Source of the DNA: Saprospiraceae bacterium
GTDB taxonomy: Bacteria; Bacteroidota; Bacteroidia; Chitinophagales; Saprospiraceae
Assembly (NCBI GenBank): GCA_026129545.1
Contig: JAHCHX010000001.1
Coordinates: 2,293,501-2,357,500 of the forward strand
Direction: 5' to 3'
DNA: 64,000 nt
Shown here: in pieces, positions 32,290 to 41,122 of the stretch
Layout: every line of letters starts with the position of its first letter
Numbering within the stretch: position 1 is the first letter of the stretch
The notes under the pieces: generated by a model
What the model saw: the letters and a program-made list of their open reading frames with translations, nothing else
Databases searched by the model: none
What the model was told of the DNA's origin: nothing
Translations under genes and position numbers: made by a program

Positions 32290-35181
32290 ATGGAAAACCC
32301 CGTCTCAAGAGCCGTGACAGGCGGCGCCAGCCAGTCTCGCCGCTTGTCTTTCCCGGCCGCCCGCTATGCGGGTGGGTGGCTTGACCTGCTGCGCACAGTC
32401 TTTTTCCTTGTGTCGCTCCTGTTGGTTGCGAAAGAAGAGGTCAGGGGGCAAGGCACGGCGACTTGCGTCGTGCCGCCGAGTTGCAGCAACATAGGGATTT
32501 TCGTGGAGCCAATATCCGCCCCCGCCTGCGGGGAAAGCGAGTGCAATCGCTTCTTCTTCCAGGTCGGGCTGCTGACCAACAGCCTCTCGGTGCCGGGCAA
32601 CCCAGCCTCGTTCGACTTGTGCTACGATGAGTTGATTGTATCCCTGCGAGTGGCCACCATCCCCTCGGGCGGGCTGTCGTCGGTCAACCGGGTCGAGACG
32701 GCCAATTGCCTTCCCATAGCCTATCAAGGCGCCTTGGGCTTTGACCCCGACAACCAAGTGACCCTTGCCTTGTTCTGCGCCGCCTACGAACAAGGTATCT
32801 GCTCTTCCCCGACGATAACCTTTGTCAACAACGGCTTCAACCAATACCGGGCAAGCCTTTTTGTCCTGGCTGTGGACGGCGTGCCGGGCGAGGATTTGGA
32901 GTTCTTGACCGTGCTTTCCGCCTACGACCATGACTTGGCCAACATCCACTGCCAGAACCTGTCCCTGCAATCGGACGTGTTCGCGGTGCCAAGCCCCAAC
33001 GACCTCGAATCGGGGCTTTGCGTGTCGTTCGCGGATTTTGACCATGACGACGGGTTGCTGCCAGTGTTGGCAACCAACACCGGGATGGGTGCCGTCAATG
33101 TCGGGCACCTCTCGTTTTCCTTCGTGATAGAAACCGACAACATCATGGACCCGCCCAAAATGACAAATTTCGCGCACTCGCCCGCCGAGCAATCCATCGA
33201 GCCAATAGCGGGCACGGACAATTGGCGCGGTTATGTCAGGTTTGACGAGAGCTCGGGGATTGTGGTGCCCGGGCAAGACGAGTTGAGGTTGTTCGACATC
33301 GAAATCAAGGGGCCCGTCAACGAATCTCTTGAGGCAGGCGCCAACGTTTGCCTCGCGCAGGGCCAGATACGCATCGGCAGCGATTGCAAGACTGCCTGCC
33401 TGCCGCTCGATTGCGCCAAGGTCGTGTTCGACGGGGACGAGCCTTGCCCACCGGGCCAGTTCACGGTCATCGTCCGGGCGGCGCAAGAGAACAGCACCTG
33501 TAGCGAATTGGGCGTGAAAGCATCGCTCGCTTGGGCGAACCCGACCAACCCGCTCGACTTCGACCGCATCCGCGTCGCCCTTGAGTTCGACCTGCCCGCC
33601 GGCGTCGCCATTGCCGGCATAAGCGACAACGAGTTCGGGTGCCCGGCCAACCCGCAATGCCTGCCCGACGGGGGCTTCACCGATTGTTTCAAGATTGAGG
33701 GCAACAGGGTCACTTTCTGCTTCTTCCCCGTGACGGCGCAGCCCGTCGAGTTGGGCTCGTCGTTCACGGTCAATTTCGACGCGCCGATAAACTGCGTCAA
33801 CGGCGTCACCGTGCGAGAATCCATGGTTGACGTGGCCACCGACCCGCCGGGAGGCGACGGGTGCGTGGCCGACGTGTATATCTTCGAGGACGATTTCCCG
33901 CTTTGCACCCCCATGCTGGCGGGCTGGGTGCGCAACGCCAACGGGGCGGACATAGACGACGCGGCCATCCGGGTGCAGCGTACCATGACGGACCCCAACT
34001 GCCCGCCGATCAGTATATGGCCCAACAACGCCCCGTGGTCCCTGTGCCCCTGCGACATGGCCACCTATAAGGTGACCCCACAGGTCAGGTTCACGGGCTT
34101 CGAGCATTGGGTGAACGGCGTGACCTCCTTCGACCTCGCGCTCATCTCCCGGCACATCCACAACATCATCCCCTTCACCTCCATTTACCAGTACGCGGCG
34201 GCGGACGCGACCAATAACGGTCAGGTTCAGAGCGACGACATTGACGAGATAAGAAAGCTGATTCTGGGCATCCACCTGACCTTGCCCGACAATGCCTCGT
34301 GGCGATATTTCGACGCGTACTCTACTGGTACGCTGCCTTCTATCCCCACCGGCCTATTTGGCCTACCCGACGAGAACTGGGTGGGCAACCCGTCGAACAC
34401 GTCCGTGGACTTCGTGGCCGTGAAGGTGGGCGACGTGAACCACTCGCACGACGCCGACCTCGCCAAGGGCCAGCCCCTGGGGACGCTGACCCTGAGCGGC
34501 GAGACGGCCGGCGCGGCGGCGGCCGGCGCGTACCTGAGCCTGCCGCTGCGCTACGAGGGCGCGGTGCCGCTGGCCGCCATGCAGCTCGGGCTGCGCTTCG
34601 ATGCCGAGCGGTGGGAGTTCGTGGGGGTGAGCGCCGGCGACCTGCCACAGGTGACGGAGGCCTGCTTCAACCTGTCGGATGCCGCCCGCGGCGAAATCAG
34701 GTTCGCGTGGTATGCCGGGCTGCCGGAGGAGCACGCCCGCGAGGGGCAGAGCGTCTTTTGGCTCACCCTGCGCGCCAGGCGCGCGGTCGGCGTCGGCGAG
34801 CGCGTGATTCAAGCGGGCGCGGACCTGATGCCGGCCATGGCCTTCAACGCCCGCGGCGGGCGCTACGGCCTGCGGCTGGGCGAGCCTGCCAAGCCCCGGC
34901 AGGACGCGCCCCCGACGACCCCGGCCCTCGCCGTCGCCTGCCCCCCCAACCCGACATCCGGGGCGTTCGCGCTCGACATCGCCGCGCCCGAGGGCGCCGA
35001 CCGGGCCGTCGTGCTGGCGTTCGGCCCGTTTGGCAGGAGGCTGCTGCGGCGCGAGACGCCCCTGACGGGGCCGACCACCTCTTTCATCGTCCGGGAGGCC
35101 GCCGACTGGCCCGCCGGGGTGTATTTCTGGAAAGTGAGGGTGGGCGACGCCGAGGCCGAGGGCCGCGTGGTGAGGCAGTGA
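32290..35181 (+). CDS. Large T9SS cargo protein with dockerin-like and cohesin-like domains
   Basis: 963 residues. A long N-region ends in a signal-peptide-like helix (about 33-55, LLRTVFFLVSLLLVAKEEVRGQ region). The first 560 residues are Cys-rich beta domains of no recognised family. Around 600-665 there are two calcium-loop-like repeats, VNGVTSFDLALISRHI and DATNNGQVQSDDIDEIRKLI, matching a type I dockerin. About 730-850 resembles a cohesin-type sandwich (LPLRYEGAVPLAAMQLGLRF). A T9SS sorting domain begins at about 883 (CPPNPTSGAFAL) and ends VRVGDAEAEGRVVRQ. The gene is markedly GC-rich, most of all after about 34400, unlike its neighbours. Expected to be exported to the cell surface; ligand unknown. 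Confidence 0.8.
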   Translation: MENPVSRAVTGGASQSRRLSFPAARYAGGWLDLLRTVFFLVSLLLVAKEEVRGQGTATCVVPPSCSNIGIFVEPISAPACGESECNRFFFQVGLLTNSLSVPGNPASFDLCYDELIVSLRVATIPSGGLSSVNRVETANCLPIAYQGALGFDPDNQVTLALFCAAYEQGICSSPTITFVNNGFNQYRASLFVLAVDGVPGEDLEFLTVLSAYDHDLANIHCQNLSLQSDVFAVPSPNDLESGLCVSFADFDHDDGLLPVLATNTGMGAVNVGHLSFSFVIETDNIMDPPKMTNFAHSPAEQSIEPIAGTDNWRGYVRFDESSGIVVPGQDELRLFDIEIKGPVNESLEAGANVCLAQGQIRIGSDCKTACLPLDCAKVVFDGDEPCPPGQFTVIVRAAQENSTCSELGVKASLAWANPTNPLDFDRIRVALEFDLPAGVAIAGISDNEFGCPANPQCLPDGGFTDCFKIEGNRVTFCFFPVTAQPVELGSSFTVNFDAPINCVNGVTVRESMVDVATDPPGGDGCVADVYIFEDDFPLCTPMLAGWVRNANGADIDDAAIRVQRTMTDPNCPPISIWPNNAPWSLCPCDMATYKVTPQVRFTGFEHWVNGVTSFDLALISRHIHNIIPFTSIYQYAAADATNNGQVQSDDIDEIRKLILGIHLTLPDNASWRYFDAYSTGTLPSIPTGLFGLPDENWVGNPSNTSVDFVAVKVGDVNHSHDADLAKGQPLGTLTLSGETAGAAAAGAYLSLPLRYEGAVPLAAMQLGLRFDAERWEFVGVSAGDLPQVTEACFNLSDAARGEIRFAWYAGLPEEHAREGQSVFWLTLRARRAVGVGERVIQAGADLMPAMAFNARGGRYGLRLGEPAKPRQDAPPTTPALAVACPPNPTSGAFALDIAAPEGADRAVVLAFGPFGRRLLRRETPLTGPTTSFIVREAADWPAGVYFWKVRVGDAEAEGRVVRQ

Positions 35182-35200
35182 GTGCTCTTGGGCATATAGT

Positions 35201-35227
35201 GGCCGGGCGGCACAGCGTCGCCCGGCC
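35201..35227 (+). terminator. Hairpin after the dockerin-T9SS gene
   Basis: A perfect 9-bp stem GGCCGGGCG/CGCCCGGCC with a 9-base loop lies 20 bp after the stop codon. There is no T-run, so it may be a factor-dependent terminator or an mRNA 3'-end stabiliser. Confidence 0.45.
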
Positions 35228-35305
35228 GCCAGCCAATCCCTTTCAGGACACTCGCCCGACGAATCGAAATCGTCGGACGAATCAAAGGCGACATTGGGCA
35301 TTTAT

Positions 35306-35469
35306 TAGACTTGTTGCGGTGGAGGCCTTTGGCGAAGGGAAAGCCCTTTTTCCGACTGGCTTCGTTAAATTTTTCGCCGAATATGCCCAATTTCGACTGC
35401 AAAATTTGCCTCGCCAGTCGAAAAAATGACAACCCCCTTCACTCAAAACCCTCCACCGCAACAAGTCTA
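35306..35469. mobile_element. MITE-like element with 20-bp perfect inverted ends
   Basis: TAGACTTGTTGCGGTGGAGG at 35306-35325 is repeated in perfect reverse complement at 35450-35469. The 164-bp element has an internal inverted pair CGACTGGC/GCCAGTCG (near 35352 and 35413) and no ORF. ATTTA occurs just outside both ends (35302ff and 35469ff) but offset, so a target duplication is not established. Confidence 0.75.
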
Positions 35470-35509
35470 TTTAAATATTCGATGTCCAATGCTCAATGTG
35501 CAATGACTT

Positions 35510-35643
35510 ATGCGAATCAAGGGTTAGAAAATTGACTTCATTTTAAGCGACTTACGTTTACGAAACTTTCAAAAGTTTCGTAAACGTGGGTGCTTAAAAA
35601 TATGATTTTCAACACTTTGGGTTTTCCAACTCTTGATTCGCAT
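35510..35643. repeat. Palindromic block with central 12-bp hairpin
   Basis: Outer arms ATGCGAATCAAGGGTTAGAA (35510ff) and the complement at 35622-35643 match at 20 of 22 positions. Inside, GTTTACGAAACT (35556-35567) pairs perfectly with AGTTTCGTAAAC (35574-35585), and TTTTAAGC pairs with GCTTAAAA. The block ends 33 bp before the next ATG, so it could affect that gene's leader. Confidence 0.75.
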
Positions 35644-35676
35644 GACTTACACGAACCGAACACAATTTTTATTCTC

Positions 35677-38394
35677 ATGAAAAACATCCTCCTCCTCTCC
35701 ATACTCCTCCTCGGGGCGCTCGGCCCCGCCCTTTCGCAAAAGCGCCTCCACGTCAACCATGCCGCCACCGGCCAGAACAACGGCTCGTCGTGGGCCGACG
35801 CCTACGCCGACCTGCACGCCGCCTTTGCCGCCGCCCAGCCCGGCGACGAGGTGTGGGTGGCCGGGGGCGAGTACAGGCCCACGGGCGACGGCAACCGCGA
35901 CTCCTTTTTCCTCATGCCCAGCGGCGTGCGGCTCTACGGCGGCTTCGCCGGCACCGAGGCCAACCTCGCGCAGCGCGACTGGCAGGCGCACCCCACCGTG
36001 CTGAGCGGCGACATCGGCGCGGCGGGCGACAGCACCGACAACTCCTTCAACATACTGGTGATGGGCGAGGCCGCCGACGGCACGCTCTTCGACGGGCTGA
36101 CCTTTCGCCACGGCAGGGCGGAGCCTCCCATCCTGACCGGCTTCCCCTTCCCGCGCAACGCCTGCGGCGCGGCCGTCCACATCAACGCCGGCGGCGGGGT
36201 GGCCTACCCGGTGTTTCGCAACTGCCGCTTCGAGCGCAACCACGCGCGCCTGCACGGCGGGGCGGTGTTCGTGCACGCCGCCGCCGACGGCTCCATGGCC
36301 GTCCAGTTTCTCGACTGCGTGTTCGAGCGCAACAGCGTCGGGGCGGACGGCGGGGCGGTTTACTGCACCGGGCATGTGGGCGTCGAGCGCGTCCCGGATT
36401 TCGGCAACTGCACCTTCACGGCCAATCAGGCCGCCCGTTTCGGCAAGGCGGTGCTGTACAAGTCGCTCTCGCAAGACGACACCCTGCAATACCTCAACTG
36501 CCGCTTCTACCTCAACGGCGACTCCACCCGCTGGGTCTTGGAGAACCACTCAGGGAACCACTCCAGGGTTGACAGCTGCCTCTTCGACGGGAACCTGTCC
36601 ATCAGTTTCAGGGACGATTATTTCACCTCCGGGAACTTTACCCAGACCTCGCACGTGACGAACTCGAGGTTCCTTAACGGCATATCGTTCAACGCTTACG
36701 GGCAAAAAGAATGTAAAATTAAGAAATGCCTGTTAAAAAACAACGTAGGCGGGATAGTTGCTTCTATCCACTCACAAAATGGCCTCAAGATAGAAGTGAC
36801 CGACTGTGTCGTGGATTCATGCGTCATCTCTTCTGTAGTTGATGCTTATTGTGCGCCCGGCGGCGACTGCGAGTATTCCAATCTGGTCATCAGGAACAAC
36901 AGAAAGGTTCCCGGCAGCATCGGCATGCGTGCCTTCGCCGTCTGCTACAACACGCCCAACGTGCGGTTCCGCAACATAGAGATTGCCAACCACGACAGCA
37001 TGCACCTGTACGGCATAGCCCCCCAATACACCACCTCGCTCAACTTCAGCCACCTCAGCGTTGTCGGCAACAGGCTCTACTACCGCCAGAACCACAGCTC
37101 GTCCGCCCCCGTCCCGACCAAATACCGCAACAGCGTCTTCCACGCGAACACGGACATCGGGCCGCTCAACCTGTTCGGCACCTATCCGTCGGTGACCTTC
37201 GACAACTGCGCCCTCGACTCGCTCGACTGCTCCCCGCCCAACGTGACCTGCAACAACACCCTTATCGGCCTCGACCCCATGTTCGTCGACCCCGACGCGG
37301 GCGACTTCCGCCTCCAAGCCTGCTCGCCCCTGCGCAACGCCGGCAACAACCTCCATGCCGCCAACATCCCCACCGACCTCGCCGGAACCCCCCGCATCCA
37401 GGACGGCACGGTGGACATCGGCGCCTACGAAACCCCCGCCCTCGCCCTCGCCGCCGAGCCGGGGGTGTCGCCCGCCTGTGTCGGCGGGAGCAACGGGAGC
37501 GTTGCCATCGCCCCGCAACACGGCTGCGAGCCTTATGGCGTGGCGTGGCAGTCCGGCCCCCTCTCCGGCGACTCGCTCTCCGGCCTCGCGCCCGGCAACT
37601 ACCTGCTCACCGTCACCGACGCCAGGGGAAACTCCCTGACGGCCTCCGTCACCGTGCCTGCCGCCCCCGCGCCCACCCTGCAGGTGGACGGACAGCCCAT
37701 CTCCTGCTTCGGCGCCGCCGACGCCATGCTCTCCGTCAGGGCGCTCACCGGAAAGCCCCCCTTCGCCTACCTGTGGTCGCCCTCCGGCGCCACCGACTCG
37801 GTGGACACGGGCCTCGGCCCCGGCCCGGCCTCCGTCACCGTCACCGACGACTGGGGCTGCACGGCCACCTTCTCCTTCGACATCCCCGAGCCGGACACCC
37901 TGCAGTTCGCCGCCACCGTCACCCGGCCCTCCACCCCACAGAGCGCCGACGGGGGCATCGTGGTGAACAGCGTGACGGGCGGCACGCCGCCCTACGCCTA
38001 CCTGTGGGAGCCGGGCGGCAGCATGGAGGCCATTCTTGCGGGGCTGTCGGAGGGCACCTACGCGCTGACGGTGACGGACGCGCGGGGCTGCGAGGCGGCG
38101 TGGACGTTCGAGGTGAAGGCGCTGGTGGGCGTGACGGAGGCGGAGGGCGTGGCGACGCTGGTCATCTGGCCGAACCCGGCGGGGGAGTCGGCGTGGCTGA
38201 GGTGGGAGGGGGCGATGCCGTCGGTGCTGGAGATGTACGACGCTCGGGGTCGCTTGGTTCGGTCGGAGCGGGTGTCGGCGGCGGGGGAGCGGTGGCGAGT
38301 GTCGCTGGAGGGGCTGGCCGCCGGGGCGTACGCGGTGATTTTGCGCGACGGGAGTGGCAAGGCGGTGGGCGTGGGAAGGTTGGTGAGGGGGTGA
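35677..38394 (+). CDS. T9SS beta-helix protein with SprB repeats
   Basis: 905 residues. Signal peptide (ILLLSILLLGALGPALSQ), then a right-handed parallel beta-helix typical of Bacteroidota surface proteins (about 20-580), opening with RLHVNHAATGQNNGSSWADA and GDEVWVAGGEYRP and closing with a choice-of-anchor-type end (FVDPDAGDFRLQACSPLRNA). Three SprB-like repeats follow at about 591, 667 and 741 (CVGGSNGSVAI; CFGAADAMLSV; SADGGIVVNSV), then a T9SS sorting domain from about 827 (WPNPAGESAWLR). The start is ATG 35677; the longer frame lies in repeat DNA. The gene is very GC-rich except for an AT-richer stretch around 36640-36850. Likely a surface adhesin or polysaccharide-binding protein. Confidence 0.85.
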   Translation: MKNILLLSILLLGALGPALSQKRLHVNHAATGQNNGSSWADAYADLHAAFAAAQPGDEVWVAGGEYRPTGDGNRDSFFLMPSGVRLYGGFAGTEANLAQRDWQAHPTVLSGDIGAAGDSTDNSFNILVMGEAADGTLFDGLTFRHGRAEPPILTGFPFPRNACGAAVHINAGGGVAYPVFRNCRFERNHARLHGGAVFVHAAADGSMAVQFLDCVFERNSVGADGGAVYCTGHVGVERVPDFGNCTFTANQAARFGKAVLYKSLSQDDTLQYLNCRFYLNGDSTRWVLENHSGNHSRVDSCLFDGNLSISFRDDYFTSGNFTQTSHVTNSRFLNGISFNAYGQKECKIKKCLLKNNVGGIVASIHSQNGLKIEVTDCVVDSCVISSVVDAYCAPGGDCEYSNLVIRNNRKVPGSIGMRAFAVCYNTPNVRFRNIEIANHDSMHLYGIAPQYTTSLNFSHLSVVGNRLYYRQNHSSSAPVPTKYRNSVFHANTDIGPLNLFGTYPSVTFDNCALDSLDCSPPNVTCNNTLIGLDPMFVDPDAGDFRLQACSPLRNAGNNLHAANIPTDLAGTPRIQDGTVDIGAYETPALALAAEPGVSPACVGGSNGSVAIAPQHGCEPYGVAWQSGPLSGDSLSGLAPGNYLLTVTDARGNSLTASVTVPAAPAPTLQVDGQPISCFGAADAMLSVRALTGKPPFAYLWSPSGATDSVDTGLGPGPASVTVTDDWGCTATFSFDIPEPDTLQFAATVTRPSTPQSADGGIVVNSVTGGTPPYAYLWEPGGSMEAILAGLSEGTYALTVTDARGCEAAWTFEVKALVGVTEAEGVATLVIWPNPAGESAWLRWEGAMPSVLEMYDARGRLVRSERVSAAGERWRVSLEGLAAGAYAVILRDGSGKAVGVGRLVRG

Positions 38395-38411
38395 GGGGGC
38401 AACGGAGGAGA

Positions 38412-40490
38412 TTACCCATCCTCGAAGTTCCCGACCAAACTTGCACGCGGCACCTCGATGCTGACAAATGTACCCCGACCTGGGGCCGATTCCAAGTGCA
38501 TCTTACCTCGCAATGCCTCTACACGGGTACGCACATTCGAGATACCGATGCCATCGGTACCATTGTGGGATGCGTCGAAACCCTGACCGTTGTCTTCCAC
38601 CGTGAGGAGCAGGTTGCCTTCCACTTCGAGCAGTTGTAGATTGACCATTGAGGCTCGAGCGTGTTTTAGCACGTTGGCAAGGAGCTCTTGGGCGATGCGG
38701 TATAGGTGGATTTTTGTCACGTTGCCAACTCGGTCTAAGGGATAATTGGCATAAAACTGAACGTTTAGCCCTTTTTGGGCCTGCTGGATGCGCACCGTCA
38801 ATTCTTCCAAAGCAGTTTCCAGCCCGGTGGTATCGAGTGTTTTCGACATAAGGTCGTGCGAAATGCCGCGCACCTCGTGATAAATCGCGTCGAGGTCATC
38901 GGCGATATCGGTCATTTTTTGGGCGAGCTCATGGTCGGTCGAGACATCCTCCCGCATGGCATCCACTTTCATATTAACTGCAGCCAACTGCACACAAGCA
39001 CTGTCGTGGAGGTCGCGAGCGATGCGGCGACGCTCTTTTTCGATGCCCAGAATAAGCTGCTCGCTCAATCCTTGTTCTTTGGCTTGTGCCATACGCAGTT
39101 CGGTTTTTTGGTTTACTTCAATCAGCCGCAAGTAACGTCGCACCGCAAAATTGAACACCAGCACCATTTCCAAGAAAAAGGCTCCAATGACAAACGGCGA
39201 GAGGAAAAAGGTGTTGGCGATGCGAAACGAGGCCAAGACGCGGTCAGCCAAGTCGAAGCCCGTGGACCCATAGCCCAGATGCTGGAGCGAGGTGATGCCG
39301 ATACCGATGCAGTTGAGCGCGATGACCAACAAAAGCCAAGAAAAACGTCGGCGCTTTTTCAAAAACATCTCGCGGAACAGCCAAGCCAGCATGGCCAAAC
39401 TAAACAGTCCCAACAGGCCTAAAAACAATATGAACACTTCGCTCGTGAACTTCAGGTTGAACACCCAGACGATGAATCGCATGGCTTGCAGAAACAACGT
39501 GAGCAGAAAAACCCCAATGAAGGATTCCGCAAAATAGTTGAGCCGCGGCGAGCTTTTAGGCAAATCAAAATAGAGCCTGAAATACTGAATACCCAATACT
39601 AAGCGGAGGTTGTTGAGCACCATCGGCACAATGTGCTGCAAATCGCCGTTATTTTTCCAAATATACATGAAGCCCAACCCCAGATGCGCGGGGATGAATA
39701 GTGCCGTCACCAACACATAGCCAAAGTAGTACCAATGGAAAGACTGCTTGGAAGCAACAATGAGAATGGCCAATAAAATGAGAAAAAGAACGGTGAAGAC
39801 ATAAAAAATGGTCATTAGGATGTCCACCGTCCATTGTTGAGGCCCCCCTTCCACTCGTTCTTTTCGGTCAAATATCAAGATGCGCAGGTGCAGCGGCGCT
39901 TCGGACTCGAATTTCAGGTAAAACCACGCGACACTGTTTGGGGCGATATGGGCAGGGAAGAGGAAATTGCGGAAATTGGAGTCAGGGCGCACGCCAAACC
40001 TGAAATTGGTACCCGTCAAAAGCCCGGTGTCTTTGAGCGAATTCAGTGAATAGTATTCGATGCGGTTGATGAAAGGATTGACCACTTCGACCAAAAAATC
40101 CTCTTTATCGGTTTTGTTTTCCAATGCAAACCGCAGCCAATAGACATCACGCTTGTCCCAGATAAAGTTGCAGCAACGCTTTTTTGTTTCAAAAAATGAA
40201 TCGGGCAAAGCCTCCAAGAGCGCCGCCGCACTGATTTTTCCGTTCGATTTGAGCTCGAACAACGAATCCAGCAAATGCCTCCTTGTCGAGTCGCGCCCTC
40301 GGTCGTTCAGCACCTGCACGCTTACATGACGCTCGAGCATATTTTTGGTCGAATCCACAAACATCGCTGCCGTCAATTCCTTCGGCTTGAATGTGTTCGA
40401 TGTGCTGCGAAATTCAAGTGGCTGACACCACACAGCGCCCGTCGCCGTCAGCAACAGGCTGATAACATAGAACAAGCTTGCCTTTTGCAT
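38412..40490 (-). CDS. 7TMR-DISM sensor histidine kinase (NarX/NreB type)
   Basis: 692 residues, inner membrane. Signal peptide, periplasmic 7TMR-DISMED2 ligand domain (about 90-200, with DVYWLRFALENKT), seven-helix 7TMR-DISM module (about 215-425), a coiled coil, then a HisKA_3 dimerisation domain with EKERRRIARDLHDS (phospho-His) and a HATPase with EDNGQGFD and GIGISNVRTRVEAL. DISM domains sense carbohydrate-like ligands. This kinase class phosphorylates NarL-type regulators. None is adjacent, and the nearest is at 31095. ATG 40490 starts the signal peptide. Convergent with the beta-helix gene, 17 bp apart. Confidence 0.92.
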   Translation of the reverse strand: MQKASLFYVISLLLTATGAVWCQPLEFRSTSNTFKPKELTAAMFVDSTKNMLERHVSVQVLNDRGRDSTRRHLLDSLFELKSNGKISAAALLEALPDSFFETKKRCCNFIWDKRDVYWLRFALENKTDKEDFLVEVVNPFINRIEYYSLNSLKDTGLLTGTNFRFGVRPDSNFRNFLFPAHIAPNSVAWFYLKFESEAPLHLRILIFDRKERVEGGPQQWTVDILMTIFYVFTVLFLILLAILIVASKQSFHWYYFGYVLVTALFIPAHLGLGFMYIWKNNGDLQHIVPMVLNNLRLVLGIQYFRLYFDLPKSSPRLNYFAESFIGVFLLTLFLQAMRFIVWVFNLKFTSEVFILFLGLLGLFSLAMLAWLFREMFLKKRRRFSWLLLVIALNCIGIGITSLQHLGYGSTGFDLADRVLASFRIANTFFLSPFVIGAFFLEMVLVFNFAVRRYLRLIEVNQKTELRMAQAKEQGLSEQLILGIEKERRRIARDLHDSACVQLAAVNMKVDAMREDVSTDHELAQKMTDIADDLDAIYHEVRGISHDLMSKTLDTTGLETALEELTVRIQQAQKGLNVQFYANYPLDRVGNVTKIHLYRIAQELLANVLKHARASMVNLQLLEVEGNLLLTVEDNGQGFDASHNGTDGIGISNVRTRVEALRGKMHLESAPGRGTFVSIEVPRASLVGNFEDG

Positions 40491-40714
40491 ACGATAGCAA
40501 GGATTAAAAATGAGCAGGGAATCAGCCACTTACAGCGCAAAACAGGTTGTTTCCCCCAGAAAAAAATGGGTGCGGCAAAAGTGACGGACTTTTGGGCGGA
40601 CAGCCAAAGTCGCGCATAGGGATTTTGCAAAAAATCACGGTAATACCGGATTTCCGGGAACAGAACCTGTTTTAAAACTTCTGCCGGAGCAGGAAGGGGC
40701 TTTGAAACAAATGC

Positions 40715-41122
40715 TTAGGCGGGATACTCCACGAAATTGCGCGGTGTCTCGTAAAGCCGCACATGAAGGTCGTATTTTTTCGGAATCTGCTGGCGCAGAA
40801 TCATGTAAATCACCACGCAGATATTTTCGGCGGTCGGGTTCAGGTTTCTAAATTCGGCGGTGTCCAAGTTCAGGTTTTTGTGGTCAAATCGCTGTTCCAC
40901 CTCGCGTTTTATCAAATCGGCCAGCCAACCGAGGTCAATCACCATGCCCGTGTCGGGGTCAATATCACCTGTCACCTTCACCTCCAACTCGTAGTTGTGG
41001 CCATGCCAGTTGGGGTTGTTGCAAAGCCCAAACACCTCTTTGTTCTTGGCATCCGACCAAGCGGGGTTGTGCAACCGATGGGCGGCGTTGAAATGAGCAC
41101 GGCGAATAACGGCGACTTTCAT
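40715..41122 (-). CDS. 6-pyruvoyl-tetrahydropterin synthase / QueD family enzyme
   Basis: 135 residues acting on dihydroneopterin triphosphate. Zinc ligands are H15 (FNAAHRL), H40 and H42 (HGH); catalytic Cys34 lies in CNNPNWHGHNYE. The Cys-x5-HGH spacing is that of eukaryote-like PTPS, whereas E. coli QueD has Cys-x3-HGH. Asp/His (RFDHKNLN) and Glu (LYETPRN) complete the site. The product may be 6-carboxytetrahydropterin (queuosine/deazapurine route) or 6-pyruvoyltetrahydropterin; context does not decide. ATG 41122 gives the normal length and the domain start MKVAVIRRAHFNAAH. A minus-strand TATTTTTG box lies at 41171-41178. Confidence 0.9.
   Translation of the reverse strand: MKVAVIRRAHFNAAHRLHNPAWSDAKNKEVFGLCNNPNWHGHNYELEVKVTGDIDPDTGMVIDLGWLADLIKREVEQRFDHKNLNLDTAEFRNLNPTAENICVVIYMILRQQIPKKYDLHVRLYETPRNFVEYPA

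Larger units (their letters stand above)
35182..35676. other. Repeat-filled intergenic region
   Basis: 495 bp between two T9SS genes, without a credible gene. It holds a GC hairpin right after the stop (35201-35227), a MITE-like element (35306-35469) and a palindromic block (35510-35643), listed separately. Confidence 0.7.

Noticed and set aside
32305..34275. Minus-strand frame of 656 codons opposite the dockerin-T9SS gene
   Set aside because: Long antisense frames are expected in GC-rich coding DNA; it lacks any domain or signal, while the plus strand has signal peptide, dockerin repeats and sorting domain.
36849..38639. Plus-strand frame of 596 codons in another phase of the beta-helix gene
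   Set aside because: Arg/Pro/His-rich product typical of an off-frame GC-rich read; overlaps the real gene fully.
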